A stretch of DNA of 64,000 bases from contig NZ_BAWH01000014.1 of assembly GCF_000586435.1 (NCBI RefSeq), forward strand, positions 1 to 64,000, read 5' to 3'. The DNA comes from Psychrobacter sp. JCM 18901. Lineage in GTDB: Bacteria; Pseudomonadota; Gammaproteobacteria; Pseudomonadales; Moraxellaceae. The notes below the pieces were generated by a model, which was not told the origin of the DNA, ran no database searches, and saw only the letters and a program-made list of their open reading frames with translations. Made by a program: the position numbers and the translations under genes. Below, in pieces: positions 42,586 through 51,772 of this stretch (positions are counted from its first letter, which is position 1; each line of letters opens with the position of its first letter).

Positions 42586-43467
42586 ATGACAGAAGTAAAA
42601 GTATCTGCCAAAATGGTAAAAGAATTGCGTGACCGTACTGGTCTTGGCATGATGGAATGTAAAAAAGCGTTAGAAGAATCAAACGGTGATGTTGAAGTTG
42701 CCATTGATAACCTACGTAAATCTGGTCAAGCTAAAGCAGCTAAAAAAGCGGGTAACATCGCAGCTGACGGCGCTATCATCATCGCTCAAGGCGAGAACAA
42801 AGCATTCTTGTTAGAAGTTAACTGCCAGACTGACTTCGTTGCAAAAGATGACAGCTTCACTGCATTTGCAGAAAAAGTTGCTAACCTTGCGCTAGAAAAC
42901 AACGTAACTGACGTTGCTGCTATCTCTGAATTGTCTTATGGTGAAGGTCAGACTGTTGAAGAAGCACGTGTATCTCTAGTACAGAAAATCGGTGAAAACA
43001 TCCAGATTCGCCGTGTTGAAACCCTTGAAGGTGCTAACATCGCTGCATACCGTCATGGTCTACGTATCGGTGTAGTTGTATCTTATGAAGGTGGCGACGC
43101 TGACACTGGTAAAAACCTTGCTATGCATATCGCTGCATTCAACCCTGTTGCTGTAGATGATGAAGATGTTGCTGCTGACGTATTGGCACGCGAAAAAGAC
43201 ATCATCGAAGCAAAAGCTCGTGAGTCTGGCAAGCCTGATAACATCGTTGAAAAAATGATCGAAGGTGGCCTACGTAAGTACCTAGACGAAGTAACTTTAC
43301 TACGTCAGCCATACGTTATGGACAACGACAAGAAAGTTGGTGAAGTCCTAAAAGCTGAAGGCGTAAAAGTACTTGGCTTCAAACGTCTAGAAGTTGGTGA
43401 AGGCATCGAGAAGAAGCAAGAAGACTTCGCTGCTGAAGTTGCTGCAACTCAGGCTGCTAACAAGTAA
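42586..43467 (+). CDS. tsf: Elongation factor Ts
   Basis: EF-Ts exchanges GDP for GTP on EF-Tu. The N-terminal UBA-like domain has [19 protein letters not shown]. The core holds [13 protein letters not shown], which includes the EF-Tu contact region TDFVAKDD, and the C-terminal part has [18 protein letters not shown]. At 293 residues it fits the bacterial family. The ATG at 42586 has a good AAGGTGA ribosome binding site; the frame start nine bases upstream does not. The gene is intact and is followed by a strong terminator. Confidence 0.97.
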   Translation: MTEVKVSAKMVKELRDRTGLGMMECKKALEESNGDVEVAIDNLRKSGQAKAAKKAGNIAADGAIIIAQGENKAFLLEVNCQTDFVAKDDSFTAFAEKVANLALENNVTDVAAISELSYGEGQTVEEARVSLVQKIGENIQIRRVETLEGANIAAYRHGLRIGVVVSYEGGDADTGKNLAMHIAAFNPVAVDDEDVAADVLAREKDIIEAKARESGKPDNIVEKMIEGGLRKYLDEVTLLRQPYVMDNDKKVGEVLKAEGVKVLGFKRLEVGEGIEKKQEDFAAEVAATQAANK

Positions 43468-43554
43468 GCATCAAATAGTATTGGATCAGCTGTGAGTCCT
43501 TAATTGTGACTCACAGTTTGGCTTTATTACTCTTAATGCATCAAGATATAAAGC

Positions 43555-43611
43555 AGCCAAACATAAAAAAAAGCCCATTAATTCGTTAATGGGCTTTTTT
43601 ATGTTTGGCTT
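43555..43611. terminator. Bidirectional terminator with extended palindrome between tsf and the lytic transglycosylase gene
   Basis: The inner stem GCCCATTAA/TTAATGGGC is perfect and closed by a TTCG tetraloop. It is flanked by nine A on the left and six T on the right. The palindrome extends outward with AGCCAAACATA (43555-43565) matching TATGTTTGGCT (43601-43611). It lies between convergent genes and can serve both. Confidence 0.92.
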
Positions 43612-43624
43612 TTAGGTAATTGGC

Positions 43625-44431
43625 TTAGCGTAAAGCTGCATAGGCTGAGTTGGCATAGCTGGCACTATTAACATTGCTGCTGGTACCGTAACTGACATTC
43701 TGTAAGCCATTACTGGTACTGGTGCTACTGGTTTGATTGTTAGCACTGATACTTGCACCAAAAAGCCCTGCATCATTCTTATACAAGCTATGATAACGGC
43801 TCATCACTCTTTGAACATAGTTACGTGTTTCTTTGAATGGAGGGATGCCACCGTATTTATCGACATTGCCTTCACCCGCATTGTAGCCTGCGACAGCATG
43901 TTCGACATTGTTATTGAAGCGGCGCATGAGCCAAGCGATATACTTAGCTGATCCTTCGATATTATCTGCAGGGTTCCAAGGATTGCTGACATTGAAGCGG
44001 CGCGCAGTCGCTGGCATCAACTGCATAAGCCTTGCGCCCCCACTGGTGAGCGTGCGTTTGGATTAAAAGCTGATTCGGTATGCATCATCGCTTTCATAAG
44101 GGCAGGGTCAACACCGTTGCGCTCAGCGGACGCACGAATGTAGCTGTCGTAAGAGTTGCGACTTCCGCTGTTGCTAGCGGCGCTGCTACCATAGCTATCG
44201 CTACTTCCGTCATACATCTTAGAGTCTTTATAATAAGTTACTTTTACTTTTTTTCGTAAACTTATCAAAATTTCCACTAGGATTGACGTTGGTCAACAGT
44301 ACTTGTCCACCTTTGTCTTTGTAGATATACATATTGCCTGCATTGGCAGCGACAGAAAAAGTCGAAAGAGCAATGGCACTTAGCAAAAGGGGAGATAAGC
44401 AGCGAGTCATCAAAGTAGCCGTATTTATCAT
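43625..44431 (-). CDS. Lytic transglycosylase, SLT domain (two frameshifts)
   Basis: This exported enzyme cleaves peptidoglycan glycan strands to 1,6-anhydro products. It has a signal peptide (LSPLLLSAIALSTFSVAANA), a DUF4124-like N-terminal strand region (MYIYKDKGGQVLLTN), a Ser/Gly/Asn-rich linker, and a C-terminal SLT domain. That domain has the catalytic Glu in MHTESAFNPNARSP, then VGAQGLMQLMPATA and AGYNAGEGNV. Breaks lie in the seven-T run 44248-44254 (one too many) and near 44028 (one base short, within GLMQLM). The corrected length is about 268 residues. The C-terminus is a Ser/Thr/Asn/Ala-rich tail. It is monocistronic and convergent with tsf. Confidence 0.9.
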
Positions 44432-44917
44432 AGTAAAATCACTTTTTATCGAATAACAGCAAATTATTTTGCCTACATATGCGTTGATTTAGGCGCTTAA
44501 GCGGTTACTGATTTTGCAGAATTATTTAGCCCACTGTGAGGACAGCAGCTTAGCAATTATCACTTTCAATAAGGAACCACTTGCAATAGATACAAAAAAT
44601 AATAGTTGCTTACTATAACATATAATAACTTTTTGACGCATCAGATTGACAAACTAAGTTGTAAAATCAGATTTCTATTATTAAATAACCTTAGATAAAT
44701 CAATATACTAACTTTTCTAAGTGACTTAATGAGCCATTTGTAGTCGGTTTTTTTCGTTTATGAATTCATATAAATAAAGTTTCTCAATTTTTTTAAGAAA
44801 TAATAATGACATTTGAATAGTCGAGGTGATTTTCAATCTGAAATTAACAGTAGATAATACTATTAATGGTTAGGTTCTTAAAAATATAAGAATAGTGTAG
44901 GTAGCTTTTAGTGATGA
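44432..44917. other. AT-rich intergenic region between lrgB and the lytic transglycosylase gene
   Basis: These 486 strongly AT-rich bases contain no supported gene. They probably hold the promoter of the transglycosylase gene on the minus strand. No convincing terminator for lrgB was seen. Confidence 0.4.
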
Positions 44918-45607
44918 CTAGATACCGATAGCACTGATAAAGATAGGTACCCAAACTGCAGTAACCAACCCATTCACTGCCAAGCCAAATGCTGCATAAC
45001 GTCCTGCTGTGTGACTGATCTGCCATGCCTCTACAGTACCAAACGCGTGAGCTGCTAACCCCAGTGCTAGACCTTTAGCACGGTCGTCATTGATACCGCG
45101 GAACAAAAAGCGAGCGACCGTACCACCTATCAATCCTGAGACGATGATAATTAGGTTAGCCATTGCCAACGGTGCTTTGATTAAATCTGCGACACTCAGG
45201 CCAATCGGCGTAGTCACAGAACGGGTAGCGAAAGCCAATAGGGTCTCATGGCTGAGTGAAAATAAGTAAGCCAACGACATAGGCAGTAATGCGCCAACGA
45301 CACTAGCGATAGCGACAATTAGAGTGAGTTTTTTGACTGGTAAGCCTTTAAAGTTCATCGCCGCCAGTGGTACAGCCAGAAGTACTGTCACATATCCCAA
45401 CAGATGGTCAAATACAGGTTTTGCCGCGCTGTAATAGTTGTTGTAATCCCACTGCAGTACAAATAGGAAAACAAGCACGAGGACAAGTGCGGTAATGACC
45501 ATCGGTAGCCATGATAATTTACGTGCCAATACACGTGCAATTACGTGTGCTGCTAATGTCAATAATATTGCGGCTAGGGTTGCCATAAATACGCTGTCAA
45601 AAGTCAT
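44918..45607 (-). CDS. lrgB: LrgB-family membrane protein
   Basis: LrgB/CidB proteins are polytopic inner-membrane proteins linked to murein hydrolase control and to export of small metabolites. The protein of 229 residues has about seven hydrophobic segments and the family motifs DHLLGYVTVLLAVPLAA, ATRSVTTPIGLSVAD, GLALGLAAHAFGTVEAW and AAFGLAVNGLVTA. The ATG at 45607 (MTFDSVFMATLAAI) is preceded by GCGGAGAAATATT and is preferred over the long upstream extension. It follows the LrgA-like gene by 16 bases, the usual operon order. Confidence 0.9.
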   Translation of the reverse strand: MTFDSVFMATLAAILLTLAAHVIARVLARKLSWLPMVITALVLVLVFLFVLQWDYNNYYSAAKPVFDHLLGYVTVLLAVPLAAMNFKGLPVKKLTLIVAIASVVGALLPMSLAYLFSLSHETLLAFATRSVTTPIGLSVADLIKAPLAMANLIIIVSGLIGGTVARFLFRGINDDRAKGLALGLAAHAFGTVEAWQISHTAGRYAAFGLAVNGLVTAVWVPIFISAIGI

Positions 45608-45623
45608 AATATTTCTCCGCAGC

Positions 45624-46166
45624 TCACGGCTGTCCCTTTTGCTCAGTGGTAGTCGTACTATCAGTGTTTGCAGCGTGATTGAGCCAACGATTGGCCAATA
45701 ATGCCAGTCCCCACAATGGTATGAGCGTACTAACAATCATCGTTATCATCACACCCCATAGCTCATCTCCTAGAGCAAATAGTAACAAGCCTGCACCAGC
45801 AGAAACGGGTAAGAAGGCAAACCCACTATCGACTAGTAAAGTATTACTGGCCTGTGTGAGCCAGCTCGGTAATCCTTTGAGCAATCGCCACGCCATCAAG
45901 ATAACAAACATCGCAACCAAACCGACAATATTGGCCGCTTTTTCGATGCCTGCCATTTGACAGAGAACGACCGCCGTTTCTCGAACAACGATGACCATGG
46001 TCAACGTTAGAATTAACGCAAGCCATAGTGGGAGATGGGGAGAGTGAGCAGCTTCATAAGCAATTCTGGCCAAGTCAGATATAAATGGATGGTGTACAAA
46101 ACAAAATGCGTGATCACACCAAGAACACAACGTAGAAAATGATGCTATGCATACTGATGGTAGCAA
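45624..46166 (-). CDS. lrgA: LrgA-like (CidA/LrgA family) membrane protein
   Basis: The protein has four hydrophobic segments: LWLALILTLTMVIVV, IVGLVAMFVILMAW, FAFLPVSAGAGLLLFA and VMITMIVSTLIPLWGLALLA. The third matches the FVPAGVG-type segment of the CidA/LrgA holin-like family, here FLPVSAG. LrgA and LrgB act together in control of cell lysis or export of overflow metabolites. The frame can open at 46166, but the first 30 or so Cys/His/Ser-rich residues are unlike the family, so the true start is uncertain and may lie further in. Confidence 0.75.
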   Translation of the reverse strand: MLPSVCIASFSTLCSWCDHAFCFVHHPFISDLARIAYEAAHSPHLPLWLALILTLTMVIVVRETAVVLCQMAGIEKAANIVGLVAMFVILMAWRLLKGLPSWLTQASNTLLVDSGFAFLPVSAGAGLLLFALGDELWGVMITMIVSTLIPLWGLALLANRWLNHAANTDSTTTTEQKGQP

Positions 46167-46281
46167 TGATTCACTTTCGAGAGATTAGCGCTATCTATCA
46201 ATATTTATTGAATGTATAACAGGCGATTATATAGAGAGTGGGGCAACTAATAAAGCCTATGCACCGTGACTGGTCATATCC

Positions 46282-46313
46282 AAAAAAATAGACGATATCA
46301 ATGGATATCGTCT
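46282..46313 (-). terminator. Intrinsic terminator after hflX (minus strand)
   Basis: A perfect ten-base stem AGACGATATC/GATATCGTCT with a four-base loop (46290-46313) is followed, on the minus strand, by TATTTTTTT (seven T, 46282-46288). Confidence 0.85.
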
Positions 46314-46432
46314 ATTCTATTTTAACGTACTATATAAGGGTTTGTGATCTAACAGTATGAATCAAACGTTCATTCAACTACTGTCGCAAATGACTCACTT
46401 TAACAATAGTTCTTATTTTGCAGAAATGATCA

Positions 46433-47860
46433 TTATTTTTCTGAATCAGCTGTTTCTGAGTGTAATGCATCAAACTCGTCAAACGCCTTTTCTTCAGCCT
46501 CTGTCATGGTTGGCTCTTCAACGTCGTCAACCTTCTCAAACTCTTCGAGTACCGGCATCAGTAGTGTTGCTTGTGCAAGCGGCAATACATCGATAGGTTT
46601 CAAGTTTGCTTGACCCAGTAGCTGTCTTAGACGGTCACTTGGCAGACGAATCGTCAGACATTCACGACCTGTATCGTCGTAGCTTTCTTCTTCAATAACA
46701 CCCAGTTCATATAAGGTGTTTTTGAACTGTCCAGCATCATACGGCAAGGTCAAATCAAACGTCGTCAGTTTACCTGTCAGCAGTTGCTGTACGGCAAGCG
46801 TTAGCTCTTCCATACCGAGGTTCTGTCTAGAAGAAACATAGACGCGGTTTGGCTGACCTTCGCTAGCATAGCCGATATGTGCAGGCTCGTCAGTCAAATC
46901 AATCTTGTTATAGACATTGAGCACAGGTACATCGTTATCGATTTCTGCCAATACCTCTTTAACCGCCTGAATCTGCTCGTGCATGTCTTCGCTAGAGGAA
47001 TCGATGACGTGCAATAACAAGTCTGCTTCTAGTGTTTCTTCTAGGGTTGCATGAAAAGACTCAACCAGCTCATGCGGCAGATGACGGACAAAACCAACCG
47101 TATCGACTAAGACGACACGACCAACTCCCTGCCAGTCCAGACGGCGTAGAGTAGGGTCTAGCGTCGCAAATAGTTTGTCAGCAGCGTAGATGTTTTCATC
47201 GACCAAACGGTTGAACAAAGTAGATTTGCCCGCATTGGTATAGCCGACCAGTGAGATAGTCGGTACATCAGATTTTTGGCGACGGGCACGACCTTGCGCA
47301 CGGGTCTGACGGACTTTTTCTAGTTTGCTCTTTAGCTGGTTGACGCGAGTCTGTAGTAGACGGCGATCGGTCTCAAGCTGAGTCTCACCCGGTCCACGCA
47401 GACCAATACCACCTTTTTGACGTTCCAAATGCGTCCAACCACGTACCAGACGCGTTGATAAATGGTTAAGCTGAGCCAGCTCTACTTGCAACTTACCTTC
47501 GTAGGTACGGGCACGCTGCGCAAAAATATCCAAAATTAAACCAGTACGATCCAACACGCGGCACTTCACTAGCGCTTCGATATTACGCTCTTGTGATGGC
47601 GACAGGCTATGGTTAAACAGTACGATGTCTGCTTCGTGTTCGCGTACCAACTCTGCGATTTCTTCTGCTTTTCCGCTACCAACGAAGTATTTGGCGTCAG
47701 GGCGTGAGCGTGATCCAGTGACTAATGCCAAACGATCGGCACCTGCTGAATCAGCCAACAGCTCAAATTCACTAAGATCATCAGGATCTTGAATTTGGCG
47801 GATGTCTAAATGTACTAAAATGGCGCGTTCGCCACCTTCATGTCTTTCAAAATAATCCAA
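46433..47860 (-). CDS. hflX: Ribosome-associated GTPase HflX
   Basis: HflX splits stalled 70S ribosomes during heat or antibiotic stress. The 475-residue protein has the HflX-specific N-terminal domain (GSGKAEEIAELV, NHSLSPSQERNIE, the coiled coil with GGIGLRGPGETQLETDRRL), then the G domain with SLVGYTNAGKSTLFN, DTVGFVRHLPHELVESF and NKIDLTDE. A C-terminal domain follows, with an acidic tail rich in Glu. The length is somewhat greater than E. coli HflX (426). The gene is intact and is not next to hfq here. Confidence 0.95.
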   Translation of the reverse strand: MDYFERHEGGERAILVHLDIRQIQDPDDLSEFELLADSAGADRLALVTGSRSRPDAKYFVGSGKAEEIAELVREHEADIVLFNHSLSPSQERNIEALVKCRVLDRTGLILDIFAQRARTYEGKLQVELAQLNHLSTRLVRGWTHLERQKGGIGLRGPGETQLETDRRLLQTRVNQLKSKLEKVRQTRAQGRARRQKSDVPTISLVGYTNAGKSTLFNRLVDENIYAADKLFATLDPTLRRLDWQGVGRVVLVDTVGFVRHLPHELVESFHATLEETLEADLLLHVIDSSSEDMHEQIQAVKEVLAEIDNDVPVLNVYNKIDLTDEPAHIGYASEGQPNRVYVSSRQNLGMEELTLAVQQLLTGKLTTFDLTLPYDAGQFKNTLYELGVIEEESYDDTGRECLTIRLPSDRLRQLLGQANLKPIDVLPLAQATLLMPVLEEFEKVDDVEEPTMTEAEEKAFDEFDALHSETADSEK

Positions 47861-48167
47861 AGAGTATCACCTATTTAATAAAGTAAATGTCTCGCCATAA
47901 TCAGCTCAATAAGCTTTGACGTAGCGTTCATATGATTATCTATATATGGTCTTATCACTTGATATTAAAGCGTATTAGCATAATTAGCGATGGTTTTATG
48001 TTACAGCGTTTGCTGCGGATAATTTTTTTATAAATCTGCTTTATTACCCATTTGTATAAAAGTCAGCATTCACTGAGTGAACAAGCTATCACTGAGTGTG
48101 CGAACTTTGTTATACTGGGCTCGTTTTTTTGACTATTAAACACCCGTTATTTAATCATGAGGCGAAG
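47861..48167. other. Divergent promoter region between hflX and plsC
   Basis: This 307-base AT-rich region separates divergent genes and should contain both promoters. No additional gene was seen. Confidence 0.4.
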
Positions 48168-48968
48168 ATGAGCCAAGCTAAATCAAGCTTTTCACTCAGA
48201 CGACAGTTGAGCCGAGGCAGACAGGTTGCTGGTATGACCACGACCATGGTCGGCGGCATACGCGCGGCGAAGCGTATCGGTGCATTTAAGCAGCCACCAC
48301 GCGAGACCTTACCACGCTATATCCAGACATTCTGCCGCAAGATGGCAGGCTCTTTTGGGGTAAAAGTGGTAGAGGTGGAACCTGTAGAGCAGTTCCATGG
48401 CTTGTGGGTATCGAATCACGTGTCATGGATGGATATCCCTGTCGTTGGTACTGTGAGCCCAGCGTTCTTTTTATCCAAGGCTGAAATCGGTGAATGGCCT
48501 GTATTTGGCAAACTTGCCCATGCCGCAGGGACGCTTTTCATCGAGCGTGGCTCCGGTGATGCAAGCTCAGTATCGGCACAGATTGCTGACTTTTTAGCCA
48601 AAGGTTTTTCGATTATTTTCTTCCCTGAGGCGACGACCACTAGTGGTAAAAAAGTAAAGCGCATTCATGGAACATTGCTGCAAGCAGCCATTGACGCTGA
48701 TGTGCCTATCAGACCGATCATCATCGCTTATGTCAATAAAGACGGCACACTAAGCGACGCATTGCCATACTATGGTAAGCTGACGATGAAAGAAAGTATG
48801 AAAAAAGTGCTCGATAGCAAAAACGTGACCGCTTATGTATTGCCACTCGCGCCTATAGATCCAGAGGGTCGTAACAAAAGCGAGCTGACCAATTTATTGC
48901 AAGCACGCATGAATGAAGGGTTGGCTGAGCTGCACTCAAGAGTACTTAGCGCACCAGTTGAAGACTGA
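48168..48968 (+). CDS. plsC: 1-acyl-sn-glycerol-3-phosphate acyltransferase (PlsC family)
   Basis: PlsC-type enzymes acylate lysophosphatidic acid in phospholipid synthesis. The catalytic HxxxxD motif is NHVSWMDIPVVG (about residues 81-92). The second and third motifs are GTLFIERGSG and IIFFPEATTTSG. The family is broad and includes ornithine-lipid acyltransferases, so the acceptor is not certain. I choose the ATG at 48168 (MSQAKSSFSLRRQ), which has GAGGCGAAG upstream, over the longer frame from 48096. The protein is 266 residues, with a basic N-terminus and no clear membrane helix. A terminator follows the gene. Confidence 0.9.
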   Translation: MSQAKSSFSLRRQLSRGRQVAGMTTTMVGGIRAAKRIGAFKQPPRETLPRYIQTFCRKMAGSFGVKVVEVEPVEQFHGLWVSNHVSWMDIPVVGTVSPAFFLSKAEIGEWPVFGKLAHAAGTLFIERGSGDASSVSAQIADFLAKGFSIIFFPEATTTSGKKVKRIHGTLLQAAIDADVPIRPIIIAYVNKDGTLSDALPYYGKLTMKESMKKVLDSKNVTAYVLPLAPIDPEGRNKSELTNLLQARMNEGLAELHSRVLSAPVED

Positions 48969-49026
48969 TTACTTATAGTTGAGCTAGTTAGAGTTGAACT
49001 AGTGCAGCTAATCTCAGCCAGTTAAT

Positions 49027-49063
49027 AAAAGGGCGCAAATCGAAACGATTTGCGCCCTTTCTT
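49027..49063 (+). terminator. Intrinsic terminator after plsC
   Basis: A perfect 12-base stem GGGCGCAAATCG/CGATTTGCGCCC with an AAA loop (49031-49057) is followed by TTTCTT and preceded by four A. Confidence 0.85.
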
Positions 49064-49141
49064 ATAGGAGATTTAATAGAGCGAACTTAATATTATTTAT
49101 TCAGCAGGCTCTATTAACATCCAGTCTCTATAAAATACCAA

Positions 49142-50183
49142 CTATGGTGATGGATTAGGTTGCTGTGTATGCACCGCTTCAATCGCTTCTAATACATCTG
49201 CTGTTAGCTCCACATTGACACTGTCGATGTTTGATTTGAGTTGCTCGGTCGTGGTCGCCCCAATGATGTTGCTAGTGACAAAGTGACGAGAGTTTACAAA
49301 AGCCAATGACATCTGCGCCATGTCCAGACCTGCATCAGCAGCTATCTTGGCATATTGCTCAGTGGCTGATTTGGCTTGCTCATTCACATAACGACCGAAA
49401 CGATCATACATAGTCAGACGTGCACCAGTTGGACGTTTACCATCAAGATATTTACCAGACAATACACCAAAACCAAGCGGAGAATACGCCAGTAGACCAA
49501 CGTTTTCACGATGGGCAATCTCAGCCATACCAACTTCGTATAAACGGTTTAATAGGCTATATGGGTTCTGCACGGTAAGTGGTGCAATTAGACCGTTTTT
49601 ATCTGCTTCCCACAGGTAGCGCATGAGTCCCCACGCGGTATCATTCGATAAACCATAAGCACGAATACGACCTTTTTTTGATTTCATCGTTCAACGCTTG
49701 AATAGTCTCTAAAAATGGCGTTAAATCATCTAATGACTGTGCTGACATCTCTTCATCATAGCCGCGCTGACCGAAAAAGTTTGTTTTACGTTCAGGCCAA
49801 TGCAGCTGATAAATATCGATATAATCAGTTTGTAAACGCTCAAGGTTGCCATCAATAGCGCTGCTAATATGCTCGGCGTTAAAGCGCGTTTGACCATCAC
49901 GCAAAAAGTCCATTGGTGATATTTTGCTAGCAAGGATGACTTTGTCACGCTGTTTGGTTTTATCAAACCAAGTACCCATAAAGCGTTCGGTATCACCCTG
50001 TTTGTCTTTATCTGGTGGTGACGGGTACATCTCGGCGGTATCCCAAAAATTCACACCCTCAGAGAGTGCCATATCCATTTGCTCATGTGCTTCGGACTCA
50101 GTATTTTGCTGTCCCCATGTCATCGTGCCTAAACAGATTTTAGATACTTTTTCATCGAGTTGCGGTAAGGTTTGATACTGCAT
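49142..50183 (-). CDS. Aldo/keto reductase, Tas-like (one frameshift)
   Basis: This is an NADPH-dependent aldo/keto reductase of about 346 residues. The N-terminal strand is MQYQTLPQLDEKVSKICLGTM. The catalytic Asp/Tyr region is FWDTAEMYPSP, the Lys lies in VILASKIS, and the His in DIYQLHWPER. The C-terminal half resembles E. coli Tas closely: RAYGLSNDTAWGLMRYL, QNPYSLLNRLYEVG, LLAYSPLGFGVLSGKYL. The frame breaks at the seven-T run 49673-49679; with six it reads DEIKKGRIRAYGL. The natural substrate is unknown. The ATG at 50183 follows GGGAGAC. Confidence 0.9.
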
Positions 50184-50283
50184 ATAAGTCTCCCTTTTGG
50201 CTTTTTTTATCGATATTAATTTTTATCGTCGCGAGCTTTTATCTTAGTTAATGCCTAACGAGTTTTTGATAGTCTTTAAGTGA

Positions 50284-50781
50284 CTACATCAATTTGATAC
50301 CAGTGACACCGGGTGGTGTGACTTTGAAGATTTTTACTTTGAACAACACGTCTTGTCCAGCAAGCGGATGATTAAAGTCGACTTCGACTTGATCATCATC
50401 GATGGCACTGATCGTACCGGGCAGCGTGTTTTTACCTTTGTCTTCGAACTCAACCATCATGCCAATCTCTGGATTGTCAGCGACTAGCGCAAATTGAGTA
50501 CGGCTAAAATGTTGGATGTTTTCAGGATTCCACTCACCAAATGCTTGCTCTGGTTCAAGGTGTGCGGTACGAGTGTCACCGGCGCGTAGATTCATCAGTA
50601 CTTGCTCAAAACCAGGCAACAAGCTCTCATCGCCAACGGTCAAAGACACAGGTGCGTCACGATTAAAGGTTGAATCGATGATGGTACCGTTCTCTAGTGA
50701 AACTTCAAAGTGCAGCTTAACAAGGCTACCGTGAGCGATACGCGTGTCTTCGTTTGGATTAATAAATTGAGATTGAGTCAT
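50284..50781 (-). CDS. fkpB: FKBP-type peptidyl-prolyl cis-trans isomerase (SlpA/FkpB type)
   Basis: The 165-residue protein matches the SlyD/SlpA-like FKBP group with an insert-in-flap domain: LVKLHFEVSLENGTIIDSTF, LLPGFEQVLMNLRAGDTR, LEPEQAFGEWNPENIQ, FEDKGKNTLPGTISAI and DFNHPLAGQDVLFKVKI. It should speed up prolyl isomerisation and act as a chaperone in the cytoplasm. There is no His-rich metal tail, so it is SlpA/FkpB rather than SlyD. The common order ileS-lspA-fkpB is preserved, but interrupted by the opposite-strand cold-shock/DUF1294 gene. Confidence 0.92.
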   Translation of the reverse strand: MTQSQFINPNEDTRIAHGSLVKLHFEVSLENGTIIDSTFNRDAPVSLTVGDESLLPGFEQVLMNLRAGDTRTAHLEPEQAFGEWNPENIQHFSRTQFALVADNPEIGMMVEFEDKGKNTLPGTISAIDDDQVEVDFNHPLAGQDVLFKVKIFKVTPPGVTGIKLM

Positions 50782-50964
50782 AATAAAAAACCATCGGTTA
50801 CTAGAGTAAAAGAATAGAAAATAATGTGTTTGATTAAAGTGTTTTTAATTGCAGTATTATAGTGTAAGAAATAATAAGCCATCTAAGACCAGATGTAAGC
50901 GTCAATAATGTAACGCAGATGGTGTACTATAATTGGCAATTCTAAAAGATATGAGGTGTCGGTA

Positions 50965-51634
50965 GTGAATAAACAACAAGGCACTGTCAAAAAAATGGCA
51001 GGACGATAAAGGGTTTGGCTTTATTGAAACTGAAGCAGGCGAGTCTGTCTTCTTTCATGTGAGTGAGTTTAGGCTCAGCGCCGTCCTAATATCGGTGAGG
51101 CAGTGGTCTTTAGCATTGGACAGGATGCCCAAGGACGCAGGCGAGCCAAGCAAGTACAAGAGCTTGGGTTTGTGCAGCAAAAAATGGCACAAAAAAAATC
51201 AGCAGATTCGTCAGCGTAATCAGAAACGTAGCCACCAAGCGGAATTTGAAGCGGGTCAAAAGAAACGCTCATTTCTTGGACTGGCTTTTTATGGTGTCTT
51301 AGCTTTATTAGCAGCAACAGATAAACTAAGCTGGCTAGTGGTCGGCTGGTACGTCGTGCTAGGGATTATTACTTATGGCATGTATGCCAAAGACAAAGCT
51401 GCTGCGCAAAGTGGCGACTGGCGTACGCCTGAGTCTAAATTACATATACTAAGCGCGCTTGGCGGTTGGGTAGGCGCGCTATTGGCTCAGACGTATCTGC
51501 GGCACAAATCACAAAAGCCTGAGTTTCGGGTCACCTATTATTTGACCGTTGTCATTAATATGGCAGGCTTGCTGTTTTTATTATCAGATGGTGGGTTAGA
51601 GACTGTCACTGATTTACTATCAGCGTTGCTATAA
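50965..51634 (+). CDS. Cold-shock domain fused to DUF1294 membrane domain (three frameshifts)
   Basis: The N-terminal part is a cold-shock nucleic-acid-binding domain: GTVKKWQDDKGFGFIETEAGESVFFHVSEF, whose RNP1-like core is KGFGFIE and RNP2-like core VFFHVSEF. The C-terminal part is a DUF1294 domain with three or four membrane helices (FYGVLALLAATDKLSWLVV, YGMYAKDKAAAQSGDWRTPE, LHILSALGGWVGALLAQ). Breaks lie in the seven-A run 50989-50995 (one too many), near 51071 (one G short) and in the eight-A run 51191-51198 (one too many). The GTG at 50965 is chosen because it precedes the CSD directly. Such fusions occur in other proteobacteria; the function is unknown. The corrected length is about 223 residues. 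Confidence 0.85.
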
Positions 51635-51696
51635 ATAATTGCATTCACGATTAGCAGTATTGCTACGTGTATGACGAAAGCACTAAAATGATCGAC

Positions 51697-51735
51697 AAAA
51701 AAAGGTGGGTTACGACTGCGTAACCCACCTTTTTT
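51697..51735. terminator. Bidirectional terminator between the CSD-DUF1294 gene and lspA
   Basis: A perfect 12-base stem AGGTGGGTTACG/CGTAACCCACCT with a four-base loop is flanked by seven A on the left and six T on the right. It lies between convergent genes. Confidence 0.92.
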
Positions 51736-51772
51736 ATTTATAAATTGAATTAATGTCTCTAGCTATAGACGG

